Shown here piece after piece: positions 26,220-33,820 of a stretch of 64,000 bases of DNA. The notes under the pieces were generated by a model. It made no database searches and had not been told where the DNA came from. It saw only the letters and a list, made by a program, of their open reading frames with translations. The translations under genes were made by a program, and so were the position numbers. Source of the stretch: Flavobacterium indicum GPTSA100-9 = DSM 17447 (GTDB taxonomy: Bacteria; Bacteroidota; Bacteroidia; Flavobacteriales; Flavobacteriaceae); the NCBI RefSeq assembly GCF_000455605.1, contig NC_017025.1, forward strand, positions 1,798,001-1,862,000, written 5' to 3'. Position 1 is the first letter of the stretch. Each line of letters opens with the position of its first letter.

Positions 26220-27275
26220 TTAAGCTACCGTACCTTGACAACTACTTCCTGCTCCAGCAGTACATCCATAACAATGCTGAGAAATTACAATGTCTCGATC
26301 ATTTAAAGATTCTTCATTATATTCTGAAATATGTTTTTCTTTTGAAGCTACTTTTAGACCTAACATTTGATTAAAATCGCAGTCATACAGATAACCATCC
26401 CAACTAACAGAAATCGTGTTGGTACACATTACATTTGCAACTGCTTTTGGATTAAATGCTTCTACTAAAGCATACATATAATCTTCGTAATTATCTGAAG
26501 CAATTAAATAATCTAAAAATCTACTAATTGGAATATTAGTAATGGCAAATAAATTATTGAAATCAATATCAAAATCTTCCTTTAATGCTTTTTTGAAATC
26601 TTTTTCTAAAGCCATTTGATCAGTAGGAAGAAATGCTCCGGAAGGATTATATACTAAATCTAATTTAAGTGGACTTCCTTCTTTTCCATAACCAACATCA
26701 TTAAGCATTTGTAATGCTTTTATTGATTTATCAAAAACTCCATCACCTCTTTGCTTATCCGTTTTTTCCCTCTTGTAAAAGGGTAAGGAAGAAATGACAT
26801 GAATATTATGTTTAGCGAAAAAATCAGGTAAGTCATGGTATTTTTTATTCGCTAAAATAATTGTTAGGTTAGAACGTACTATAAAATCTTTTACGCCTAA
26901 TTTAGAAGCTTCTTCAACAAACCATCGAAAATTTGGATTCATTTCAGGAGCACCACCAGTTAAATCTAAAGTATGTACAGAGGTTGTTTTAAGAACATTT
27001 AAAATGTGCTCCATGGTGTCAACTGTCATGATTTCTTTTCTATCAGGGCCAGCATCTACATGACAATGTGCACAAACTTGATTGCACATGTACCCAACAT
27101 TAATTTGTAAAATTTCAATCTTCTTCGGGCGTAAAGGAAATTGATTTATTCCTTTAAGTTTATTGGCAAAAGTGGGTAAAGATCCGTCTTTAAAAAAACC
27201 ATTAGATAAAATTTCTAATTGTTTTTCCGTTTTTGAAAGCTCACTTTTTTTTGCTTGTAATGATTTTGCTAACAT
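26220..27275 (-). CDS. arsS: arsenosugar biosynthesis radical SAM protein ArsS
   Basis: A 351-residue radical SAM enzyme. Cluster motif C64-x3-C68-x2-C71 (MCNQVCAHC) with the GGAPEMN SAM site. The C-terminal Cys-rich domain ends in CYGCTAGAGSSCQG, the feature that marks ArsS. The protein joins a 5'-deoxyadenosyl group to dimethylarsenic, the first arsenosugar intermediate, according to work on this family. The context (arsM, PNP, two glycosyltransferases, CMD) confirms the call. It starts 14 bases after the peroxidase-like gene. Confidence 0.93.
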   Translation of the reverse strand: MLAKSLQAKKSELSKTEKQLEILSNGFFKDGSLPTFANKLKGINQFPLRPKKIEILQINVGYMCNQVCAHCHVDAGPDRKEIMTVDTMEHILNVLKTTSVHTLDLTGGAPEMNPNFRWFVEEASKLGVKDFIVRSNLTIILANKKYHDLPDFFAKHNIHVISSLPFYKREKTDKQRGDGVFDKSIKALQMLNDVGYGKEGSPLKLDLVYNPSGAFLPTDQMALEKDFKKALKEDFDIDFNNLFAITNIPISRFLDYLIASDNYEDYMYALVEAFNPKAVANVMCTNTISVSWDGYLYDCDFNQMLGLKVASKEKHISEYNEESLNDRDIVISQHCYGCTAGAGSSCQGTVA

Positions 27276-27289
27276 TCGCTCTAATTAAA

Positions 27290-27625
27290 TTACATTGATA
27301 ATTTGTCATATTTGTTCATCATTTGCACACCATGAACTAAAGATGCTCCACCTCTAATAGCAGCAGCTACATGCAAAGCTTCCATCATTTCTTCTTTAGT
27401 TATACCTCTTTTTAAGCCATCGCCCGTATAAGCATCTATACAATAAGGACATTGAACAGTATGAGCAACTGCCAATGCGATTAATGATTTTTCTCTTGCT
27501 GTTAAATTCCCTTCTTCAAAAACTTTTCCATAGTATTCGAAGAATTTTGAACCTAATTCCTCATTCCATTCTGATATTTTTCCAAATTTTTTCAAATCTG
27601 ATGGATCGTAGTATGTTTTTTCCAT
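27290..27625 (-). CDS. arsenosugar-associated peroxidase-like CMD protein
   Basis: A 111-residue AhpD-fold protein with C59-x2-C62 (QCPYCIDAY); the following His of the other CMD proteins is replaced by Tyr. Size and position directly before arsS match the peroxidase-like family recognised as part of arsenosugar loci. It may handle a redox step on arsenic or protect the radical SAM enzyme. That is not known. It begins 11 bases after the rhodanese gene. Confidence 0.88.
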   Translation of the reverse strand: MEKTYYDPSDLKKFGKISEWNEELGSKFFEYYGKVFEEGNLTAREKSLIALAVAHTVQCPYCIDAYTGDGLKRGITKEEMMEALHVAAAIRGGASLVHGVQMMNKYDKLSM

Positions 27626-27636
27626 GATGCTATATA

Positions 27637-28122
27637 TTAATAAGTTTGAATTCCTTTTTTTAGATATTTACTCCATTCTTTACTATACGTATGTATATAT
27701 TCTGTTTCTTGCTCTAAATGATTAAATACTTTATAACCATTATTTTTCCATTCAAAAATGCCTCCATAAAGATTAAAAACATTAGAATAACCTAACTTCA
27801 ATAATTTTTCTCCAATTTTTTCACTTCTTACTCCAATAGAACAATAAACTATAATTGTTGTATTCTTATCTTTTATTTTTTCTAAAACTAATTTTTGATT
27901 GAACTTGTTATAGCCTACATGTATAGCTCCCTTAATATGGCTCGTATTATACTCAATCAATTCTCTTGCATCTAAAAAGACTACAGGTGACTTAATCGAG
28001 GCTTGTTTAACATTTATATACGAAACACGCTCTGAATTGTATTTTTTTAATACTTCAGGAATAGAATTCTGGCCATAAATTATGGTAGAAAAAAGTAAAA
28101 GAATAAGGAAGAAATGTCGCAT
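27637..28122 (-). CDS. exported rhodanese-like protein
   Basis: A 161-residue protein with signal peptide MRHFFLILLLFSTIIYG and one rhodanese domain: FLDARELIEYNTSHIKGAIH and active-site loop VYCSIGVRS with Cys94. It can carry persulfide sulfur, or bind arsenic like Cdc25/ACR2-type arsenate reductases, but nothing here separates these. The frame is open to 28155, which would include the -10 of promoter site 5. ATG 28122 restores a clean signal peptide. First gene of the eight-gene arsenosugar operon. Confidence 0.85.
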   Translation of the reverse strand: MRHFFLILLLFSTIIYGQNSIPEVLKKYNSERVSYINVKQASIKSPVVFLDARELIEYNTSHIKGAIHVGYNKFNQKLVLEKIKDKNTTIIVYCSIGVRSEKIGEKLLKLGYSNVFNLYGGIFEWKNNGYKVFNHLEQETEYIHTYSKEWSKYLKKGIQTY

Positions 28123-28142
28123 AATTACATTTTTATCTAATA

Positions 28143-28170
28143 TAGACGAAAACATTTTGAATTCCTGACA
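28143..28170 (-). promoter_or_regulatory. ECF-type promoter, site 5 (arsenosugar operon)
   Basis: Minus strand TGTCAGGAAT (28161-28170), 12 bases, CGTCTA (28143-28148), 20 bases before the rhodanese start at 28122. Identical in both boxes to sites 1 and 3. Confidence 0.82.
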
Positions 28171-28252
28171 TTTTATTTTTCTAAATCGCTATTGAATTAA
28201 GCAACTATTAAACACAATCAAGTTAGCTTTTATGTGATTTAAATTTAAAATA

Positions 28253-29506
28253 TTAAGTGCCTGTAGCACTTGAATCATTTTTTGAATTTAAATAATTGCT
28301 AAATTTATTCCTTAAAATCTGCATATCCTCACTTACTTTTCTATCCAATACTTTTGCATAGTGTTGAGTCGTTCTCAAATTTTTATGACCTAACATTTTA
28401 CTCACACTTTCAATTGGAACTCCATTAGTAAGTGTTACTGTAGTTGCAAAAGTATGTCGGGCAATATGAAATGTTAGCTCTTTGTCTATTTTACAAACTC
28501 CTGCAATTTCTTTTAAATAAGCATTCATTTTTTGATTTGACAGAATTGGGAGCAGTTTATTTTCTCCGACGCATTGAGGATGATTTTCATATTTATCAAT
28601 TATCATTTGTGTAACTGGTAGTATTGGAATCTTTGAAGCACTTTCAGTTTTTTGACGATGGGTGAAAATCCATTTCTCACCATCAATTCCGATGCTTATG
28701 TGTGATTTTGTCAAGTTTTTGACATCAATGTACGCCAGTCCTGTAAAACAGCTAAAAAGAAATATATCACGAACATGTGAAAGTCTATGATTCTTTAAAT
28801 CTTTTTCAATTATATTCTGGACTTCTTCTTCAGTTAAATAAACACGTTCAACCTCTTTAACTTTTGCTTTGTAGTTTGCAAATGGGTTCTTCTCAAGCCA
28901 ATCATTAGCCAAACAAATTTTGATTATTTTACTGAAGTTCTTGATGTATTTAACAGCCGTATTATTAGAGCAGTTTCTAACGCTTCTTAAATAGAATTCG
29001 TAATCGGTAATAAAAGCATGGTTTATTTTAGAAATCTCAATATCTGAGACATTGTATTTCCATTCCAAGAATTCAATTGTATGCTTTAGGGAAGTGGTAT
29101 AACGTTCTAACGTTCCGTGAGCATATTCTTTTCCCACTAATTCTTTTATCTTATTGTTGTGGTCTTGGAAGATAGGAACGAGCATGCGCTGCTTTTCATC
29201 AGAGCCAAAAAGCAATTCTTTAAAGTTATCAATACTCAATTCTTGATTCTTATGAATTAATTCCATTTGAATATCTAATACTTTCGATTTTATTAAATCA
29301 AGATAACTATTTATTGAACGGGCTTCTTCTGTAGTGCCCTTCATTTTACCCACTTCCGATAACCATCGGTTAGGTTCTATGAACTTTTTAGTACTGTATT
29401 CTGTTCTAATTCCATTTACAGTAAGGCGAACATAAATTGGAAATTGCCCTTTGGAATTAGCTTTAGTTGATTTTGCATAGAAATGCAGGTTTACTTTCGC
29501 TTTCAT
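28253..29506 (-). CDS. tyrosine recombinase / integrase, Bacteroidota type
   Basis: A 417-residue site-specific recombinase: N-terminal arm-binding domain (INLINE-type start MKAKVNLHFYAKSTK), SAM-like core-binding domain, and catalytic domain with HIARHTFAT (H-x2-R), LGHKNLRTTQHYAKV (second His and the Tyr nucleophile). The first Arg motif reads CFTGLAYID, with Ala where classical enzymes have Arg, as in CTnDOT-type integrases. Intact and probably active. It stands between the arsenosugar operon and tRNA-Ser. No other mobility genes are seen nearby. Confidence 0.92.
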   Translation of the reverse strand: MKAKVNLHFYAKSTKANSKGQFPIYVRLTVNGIRTEYSTKKFIEPNRWLSEVGKMKGTTEEARSINSYLDLIKSKVLDIQMELIHKNQELSIDNFKELLFGSDEKQRMLVPIFQDHNNKIKELVGKEYAHGTLERYTTSLKHTIEFLEWKYNVSDIEISKINHAFITDYEFYLRSVRNCSNNTAVKYIKNFSKIIKICLANDWLEKNPFANYKAKVKEVERVYLTEEEVQNIIEKDLKNHRLSHVRDIFLFSCFTGLAYIDVKNLTKSHISIGIDGEKWIFTHRQKTESASKIPILPVTQMIIDKYENHPQCVGENKLLPILSNQKMNAYLKEIAGVCKIDKELTFHIARHTFATTVTLTNGVPIESVSKMLGHKNLRTTQHYAKVLDRKVSEDMQILRNKFSNYLNSKNDSSATGT

Positions 29507-29599
29507 TTTATTGACTGATTAATTATTTATCAATTTAAATTCTCAATCCAAGCCAAACAAGATGTTTAATGAGTGAACTAGCTATTTAATTCATCGTTG

Positions 29600-29620
29600 A
29601 ACCCTGTGTTTGCAAGGGTT
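29600..29620. repeat. inverted repeat near the integrase, possible att core
   Basis: AACCCT, 9-base loop GTGTTTGCA, AGGGTT. The loop holds TTTGC, a core seen in attachment sites of CTnDOT-type integrases. It is 94 bases before the integrase start. A second copy elsewhere in the window was not seen. Confidence 0.3.
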
Positions 29621-29632
29621 AAAGGATTTTAG

Positions 29633-29668
29633 CGAGACCCTAGATTTCTAGTTTTTTCTAGGGTCTCG
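29633..29668. repeat. strong 12-bp hairpin upstream of the integrase
   Basis: CGAGACCCTAGA, 12-base loop, TCTAGGGTCTCG: a perfect 12-bp inverted repeat, GC-rich for this genome, flanked by direct copies of TTTAGCGA (29628-29635 and 29678-29685). It may be a recombinase binding site, an operator or a terminator; no clear T run follows on either strand. Confidence 0.6.
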
Positions 29669-29723
29669 ATTTAGTCCCTTTAGCGATAAGATTCAATGAA
29701 TAATTTGATATATTGACAAAAGC

Positions 29724-29759
29724 AAAAAACCCCGAAAATCATAGGATTTCCGGGGTTTT
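29724..29759 (-). terminator. intrinsic terminator of tRNA-Ser
   Basis: Minus strand AAAACCCCG, imperfect inner stem, CGGGGTTTTTT. It lies 25 bases after the tRNA 3' end and reads as a terminator on the tRNA strand. Confidence 0.85.
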
Positions 29760-29783
29760 GACACCATTTAGGATTTTTTTCAG

Positions 29784-29868
29784 CGGAGAAAGAGGGATTC
29801 GAACCCCCGGACCTGTTACAGTCAACAGTTTTCAAGACTGCCGCATTCGACCACTCTGCCATTTCTCC
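29784..29868 (-). tRNA. tRNA-Ser (anticodon TGA)
   Basis: An 85-nt cloverleaf: acceptor arms GGAGAAA / TTTCTCC with discriminator G, D-loop region GGCAGAGTGGTCGAATGC, anticodon loop CTTGAAA with TGA, a long variable arm as expected for serine, and T-loop GGTTCGAATCCC. CCA is not encoded. A promoter lies upstream and a terminator downstream. It is the only tRNA in the window and adjoins the integrase gene. Confidence 0.96.
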
Positions 29869-29895
29869 TATAATCCGTTTCGATTATTACGGGTG

Positions 29896-29925
29896 CAAAT
29901 ATAGCCCCTTTTTTATAATCTCCAA
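29896..29925 (-). promoter_or_regulatory. housekeeping promoter of tRNA-Ser
   Basis: Minus strand TTG (29923-29925), 19 bases, TATATTTG (29896-29903): a full match to the Bacteroidota TTG / TAnnTTTG promoter, with the tRNA 5' end 28 bases on. Confidence 0.8.
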
Positions 29926-29997
29926 ACGAATTAAATAACTTTTTTTTGATTATTTTTTAATTCGTTGATAATCCAACTCTTATATTTTATTTATAAA

Positions 29998-31128
29998 TTA
30001 AAAACTAATATAATCTGTAATTTCTAGGCCATAACCTATCATTCCTACACGTTTACTTTGAAACGAATTTGTCATTAACTTAATACGTGTAATATCAATA
30101 TCATGTAAGATTTGAGCTCCAATTCCAAAGTCTTTGGTATCAATTTTAATTTTTGGTGCTTCAAAAACGCCTTCTTCTTGTAATTTTCTTAATTCAGAAA
30201 TACGGTCTAATAAATCGGTAGATTGTAATTCTTGATTAATAAACAAGATAGCTGCTTTATCGTATTCGTTTATTTTTTCAAATATATTTTCTAAATGTTT
30301 ATCTTCTTTTGAAGTTAAATTACCTAAAATATCATTTGTAATTTGAGTAGAATTGATTCGGGTTAAAATCTCCTCTCCTTTTTTCCAACTTCCTTTAGTT
30401 AAAGCGATATGTACTTTTTTATTAGTAACCTGCAAATAAGCACGTAATCTAAATGTACCAAATTTTGTTTTTATTTCGAAATCTTCTTTCTTTTTGATTA
30501 AACTATCGTGTTGCATACGGTAACGCACCAAATCTTCAATAGAAACTAATTTCAAATCAAATCTTTTTGCAACTTCTACTAATTGTGGTAAGCGTGCCAT
30601 TGTTCCGTCATCATTCATGATTTCACAAATTACTCCCGCTGGTGAAAATCCTGCCAAACGAGCAAAATCTATAGCTGCTTCTGTATGTCCGGTTCTTCTT
30701 AATACACCACCTTGTTTAGCAATTAAAGGAAAAATATGTCCAGGGCGCCCTAATTCATAGGGTTTTGTTTCTGGATTAACTAAGGCTTCAATAGTTTTAG
30801 AACGATCTGAGGCAGAAATACCAGTAGTAACGCCATTACCTTTCAAATCAACTGAAACTGTAAAAGCTGTTTCCATATTATCGGTATTGTTAGAAACCAT
30901 GGCGTAGAGTTCTAATTCTTTACATCGCGATTCGGTTAAAGGAGCACAAATTAATCCTTTTCCATGAGTAGCCATGAAATTAATCATCTCTGGGGTTACT
31001 TTATCTGCTGCTGCTAAGAAATCGCCTTCATTCTCCCTATCTTCATCATCAACTACTATAATAACTTTTCCTTGACGTATATCTTCAATTGCTTCTTCTA
31101 TAGTATTGAGTTGTATTGTTGTACTCAT
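29998..31128 (-). CDS. ribB: RibBA-type 3,4-dihydroxy-2-butanone-4-phosphate synthase with degenerate GTP cyclohydrolase II domain
   Basis: A 376-residue protein. Residues 1 to about 205 are a full DHBP synthase, with the acidic motif DDEDRENEGDF and the HTEAAIDFARLAG site, giving the four-carbon precursor of riboflavin. The C-terminal half has the fold outline of GTP cyclohydrolase II but no cysteine at all, so the three zinc ligands are missing and that half cannot be a normal cyclohydrolase. Flavobacteria commonly have such a protein beside a separate active enzyme. It ends the tpx-ftsK run. Confidence 0.9.
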   Translation of the reverse strand: MSTTIQLNTIEEAIEDIRQGKVIIVVDDEDRENEGDFLAAADKVTPEMINFMATHGKGLICAPLTESRCKELELYAMVSNNTDNMETAFTVSVDLKGNGVTTGISASDRSKTIEALVNPETKPYELGRPGHIFPLIAKQGGVLRRTGHTEAAIDFARLAGFSPAGVICEIMNDDGTMARLPQLVEVAKRFDLKLVSIEDLVRYRMQHDSLIKKKEDFEIKTKFGTFRLRAYLQVTNKKVHIALTKGSWKKGEEILTRINSTQITNDILGNLTSKEDKHLENIFEKINEYDKAAILFINQELQSTDLLDRISELRKLQEEGVFEAPKIKIDTKDFGIGAQILHDIDITRIKLMTNSFQSKRVGMIGYGLEITDYISF

Positions 31129-31156
31129 AATGGAATGTTGTGTGTTTGGGTTATGT

Positions 31157-33160
31157 TTATTTTTTGTATTCTGCTAAAATTTCTTTAATCTTTGATTGGT
31201 TATAAAAGTAAAAGAATATGTAAAAAGGAAAACCTCCTACTAAAGTCAATACCTTATTAATAAATGTATTTTTATTGTTTATTCTTTCAATTTCAGAGGC
31301 ATGCTCTGTAGATTTATAAATAAACAAATACGTCATTATCAATAAAATACCTGCCAATAAACCAAAGAATATTTTAACTTTAACTAAAACTGCGAATATA
31401 AAAGTTAGTATAAATAACAACAAGGCTACTTTGGAAGTTCTTTTATATTCTTGCGTTTGATAATAAATTTCAATGTATTCTAGATCAATTAAATTATTTT
31501 CTAACAACAATTCATCTTGAGTAATTCCTCTGGTTTCAAGAATTTTTAAAGCCTTTTTTCTATATAATTCTGGATATCCAAATTGCAAAGCATTTTTCAC
31601 AATTTCTATTAAAACATTGGTCTCTTTTTGAAGTAAGTCTTTGTAATCTATATCATCTGTATTAATACTCATGGCATCTAGTGATGCAATTGCATAGTTT
31701 GCTTTTAGATTGTCTAGGCTTGATTTTACAAACAAATTTTTAATTGGTTCAAATAACCAATCTAAATTAATAGTAACGTTTTGGTCGTTAGTGGCTCTTT
31801 TGGTTAAGAAAATAGCTAAAGGGGTTAAAATCAGTGAGCCAGCAGCCACTCCTAAAAAAGGATGAATTCCGTCTTGACCCGCTAGTTTTTTTCCAAAAGT
31901 ATTAGCAAAGTTAAACGTAATAAAAATTAATATTGCAAAAACAATTGGTAAACCTAATCCTCCTTTTCTAATAATTGCGCCTAATGGAGCCCCTATAAAA
32001 AACATTAATAAACACGCATAAGCAACAATGATTTTATCATAAAAGGAAATCCAATAATCATTAATAAAATTTCTTTTTGTTTGTAAATCAAACGAGTAGC
32101 CATCTAAAGTAAAAATTGCGTTATTTACCTGACTCATAGCAATGTCCTTAATTATTGGTTTTCGATCTGCAGAAAATAAGTCAAGTAAATTATTATCTTG
32201 TGTTTTATTTACAACTGTCTTTATCTTATTTAATTGATTATTAACAGGCTGATCGGAAAAAGGATTGGATTTAGAGTCTAAATTTTCGCTATATGAAATA
32301 ACATCTTTTTTAAAACTTTTTTCCATGGAATCAAGCATAATATTAAGCTCCGACATGGTCAACATGTTGTGTGCATTAATAATCTCTGCATTGTCAGAAC
32401 CTGCATTATTTAATTTAGCTAAATCAATATTAATTGTATATTTTTTAAAACTGCTTTTAGCAAAAGGCATTTTCTGTTTATCTTCTAGCTTTTGAGTTTG
32501 CACATCTTCATAATAATAACCATCCAATAAATCTAATTGCAATAGATTGGTAGTATCGTCACTTTTCAATACGCCTTTTTTTGCTCTAATAACAGTTGAA
32601 ACAGGAGCGTATTCATTTTTTTTAATATGCATGGTAACACCTTCTAAAAACTCTCCATTTTCACCAGATTTTTTTTCAACTTTAATGTTGAATGCAGAAC
32701 CTATTTTATTGAACTGGCCTTCACCAATTGCCATTGCAGGTTTTGTTTGTAAAATAGATTTACGAAGATTGATAAAACGATATTGTGCTTCAGGTATAAT
32801 GTTGTTTGAGAATAAAAAACCAATTAAACTCATAACCAAAGTACAATACACCAGAACTTTCATGGCTCTTTTTAATGAAATTCCACCCGATTTCATGGCA
32901 GCAAATTCATAGTTTTCAGCCATACTACCAAAAGTCATAATTGATGCCAATAAAATAGACAAAGGCAATACTAATGGAACCATAGTAGGCATGAAATACA
33001 AAATAAATTTAGATATTGTAATAAAATCTAAATCCTTACCTGCTAATTCAGCAATGAAAAGCCAAATACTTTGTAATACGAATATAAAAAAAAGGATTAC
33101 GAATACAGAAGCAAACGTAATCAAAAATGATTTTAATAAATATTTGTCAATTATCTTCAC
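31157..33160 (-). CDS. LptF/LptG (YjgP/YjgQ) family permease
   Basis: A 667-residue inner-membrane protein. N-terminal helices with the YjgP/YjgQ signature (MKIIDKYLLKSFLITFASVF, MPTMVPLVLPLSILLASIMT), a large periplasmic jellyroll-like region, then helices with FFIGAPLGAIIRKGGLGLPI. It moves lipopolysaccharide from the inner membrane to the Lpt bridge. It is longer than the usual 360-400 residues because of an added C-terminal part (about 170 residues) with extra helices, usual in Flavobacteria. It sits five bases after the lolA gene. Confidence 0.9.
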   Translation of the reverse strand: MKIIDKYLLKSFLITFASVFVILFFIFVLQSIWLFIAELAGKDLDFITISKFILYFMPTMVPLVLPLSILLASIMTFGSMAENYEFAAMKSGGISLKRAMKVLVYCTLVMSLIGFLFSNNIIPEAQYRFINLRKSILQTKPAMAIGEGQFNKIGSAFNIKVEKKSGENGEFLEGVTMHIKKNEYAPVSTVIRAKKGVLKSDDTTNLLQLDLLDGYYYEDVQTQKLEDKQKMPFAKSSFKKYTINIDLAKLNNAGSDNAEIINAHNMLTMSELNIMLDSMEKSFKKDVISYSENLDSKSNPFSDQPVNNQLNKIKTVVNKTQDNNLLDLFSADRKPIIKDIAMSQVNNAIFTLDGYSFDLQTKRNFINDYWISFYDKIIVAYACLLMFFIGAPLGAIIRKGGLGLPIVFAILIFITFNFANTFGKKLAGQDGIHPFLGVAAGSLILTPLAIFLTKRATNDQNVTINLDWLFEPIKNLFVKSSLDNLKANYAIASLDAMSINTDDIDYKDLLQKETNVLIEIVKNALQFGYPELYRKKALKILETRGITQDELLLENNLIDLEYIEIYYQTQEYKRTSKVALLLFILTFIFAVLVKVKIFFGLLAGILLIMTYLFIYKSTEHASEIERINNKNTFINKVLTLVGGFPFYIFFYFYNQSKIKEILAEYKK

Positions 33161-33165
33161 AGTAA

Positions 33166-33813
33166 TTAATCGGCTTTGTTGATATAATACTTAGGATATT
33201 TTGCTTTATCAAATGTGAAATGTGTTTTAGATAATGCTTGATTAAATTTAAAAGATGCTACGGTTAATGTAGTCTTTGTACCATTTTTTCCAACTTCAAT
33301 TAAATTGTAGATATGCTTTGTTTTGGTATCGATACCTATTAAAATTTCTTTACGTTGATCTTTACCATTAGTAGGCGTTAATTTAACATATTGAATGTTT
33401 TTTCCAGCTACTTTTTGCTTTATATCCATAGTATAACTAAATCCTTTTTGAAAAAAAGAAAATATCTTGTTAGGAGAAACCGAGTTAGCATCGGCTTCAT
33501 CATAATTAGAAATTGTAATTTCTTCATCTTCTGGAACAATCGTATATACTTTTTTTCCGTCAAATAGTTTTGTCATTCCCATGAAATTTAACACATATTT
33601 GTTTCCTTCCATAGCAACATTACCTTTGCTCTCTTGATTAATTTTTTCTTTAGCGTTATAAATCGAATATTTAAAGTCAATAACAATATTCTTATATGAT
33701 TTTGTTTTTGCTACTACTTGATCTAATAATGCTTTTGCTTTATTTTTTTCCTGTGCTTGTGTACTTACTACAAATAACAACAATAAAGCGGTAATCTTTA
33801 AAAAATTTTTCAT
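33166..33813 (-). CDS. lolA: outer-membrane lipoprotein carrier LolA
   Basis: A 215-residue periplasmic protein: signal peptide MKNFLKITALLLLFVVSTQA, then a LolA half-barrel (YKNIVIDFKYSIYNAKEKINQ, GKKVYTIVPEDEEI, SPNKIFSFFQKG). It carries lipoproteins through the periplasm to the outer membrane. Neighbours are ftsK upstream (7 bases) and the Lpt permease downstream (5 bases), a layout usual in Flavobacteria. Confidence 0.88.
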   Translation of the reverse strand: MKNFLKITALLLLFVVSTQAQEKNKAKALLDQVVAKTKSYKNIVIDFKYSIYNAKEKINQESKGNVAMEGNKYVLNFMGMTKLFDGKKVYTIVPEDEEITISNYDEADANSVSPNKIFSFFQKGFSYTMDIKQKVAGKNIQYVKLTPTNGKDQRKEILIGIDTKTKHIYNLIEVGKNGTKTTLTVASFKFNQALSKTHFTFDKAKYPKYYINKAD

Positions 33814-33820
33814 TTTTCTA

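Noticed and set aside
29680..29862. Open frames across the tRNA-Ser and its terminator on both strands.
   Set aside because: They are translations of the tRNA sequence and its flanks.
29784..29868. A direct repeat of the tRNA-Ser 3' end marking a second attachment site.
   Set aside because: No second copy was found by reading the window, and the native terminator follows the tRNA, so this island model is unsupported here.
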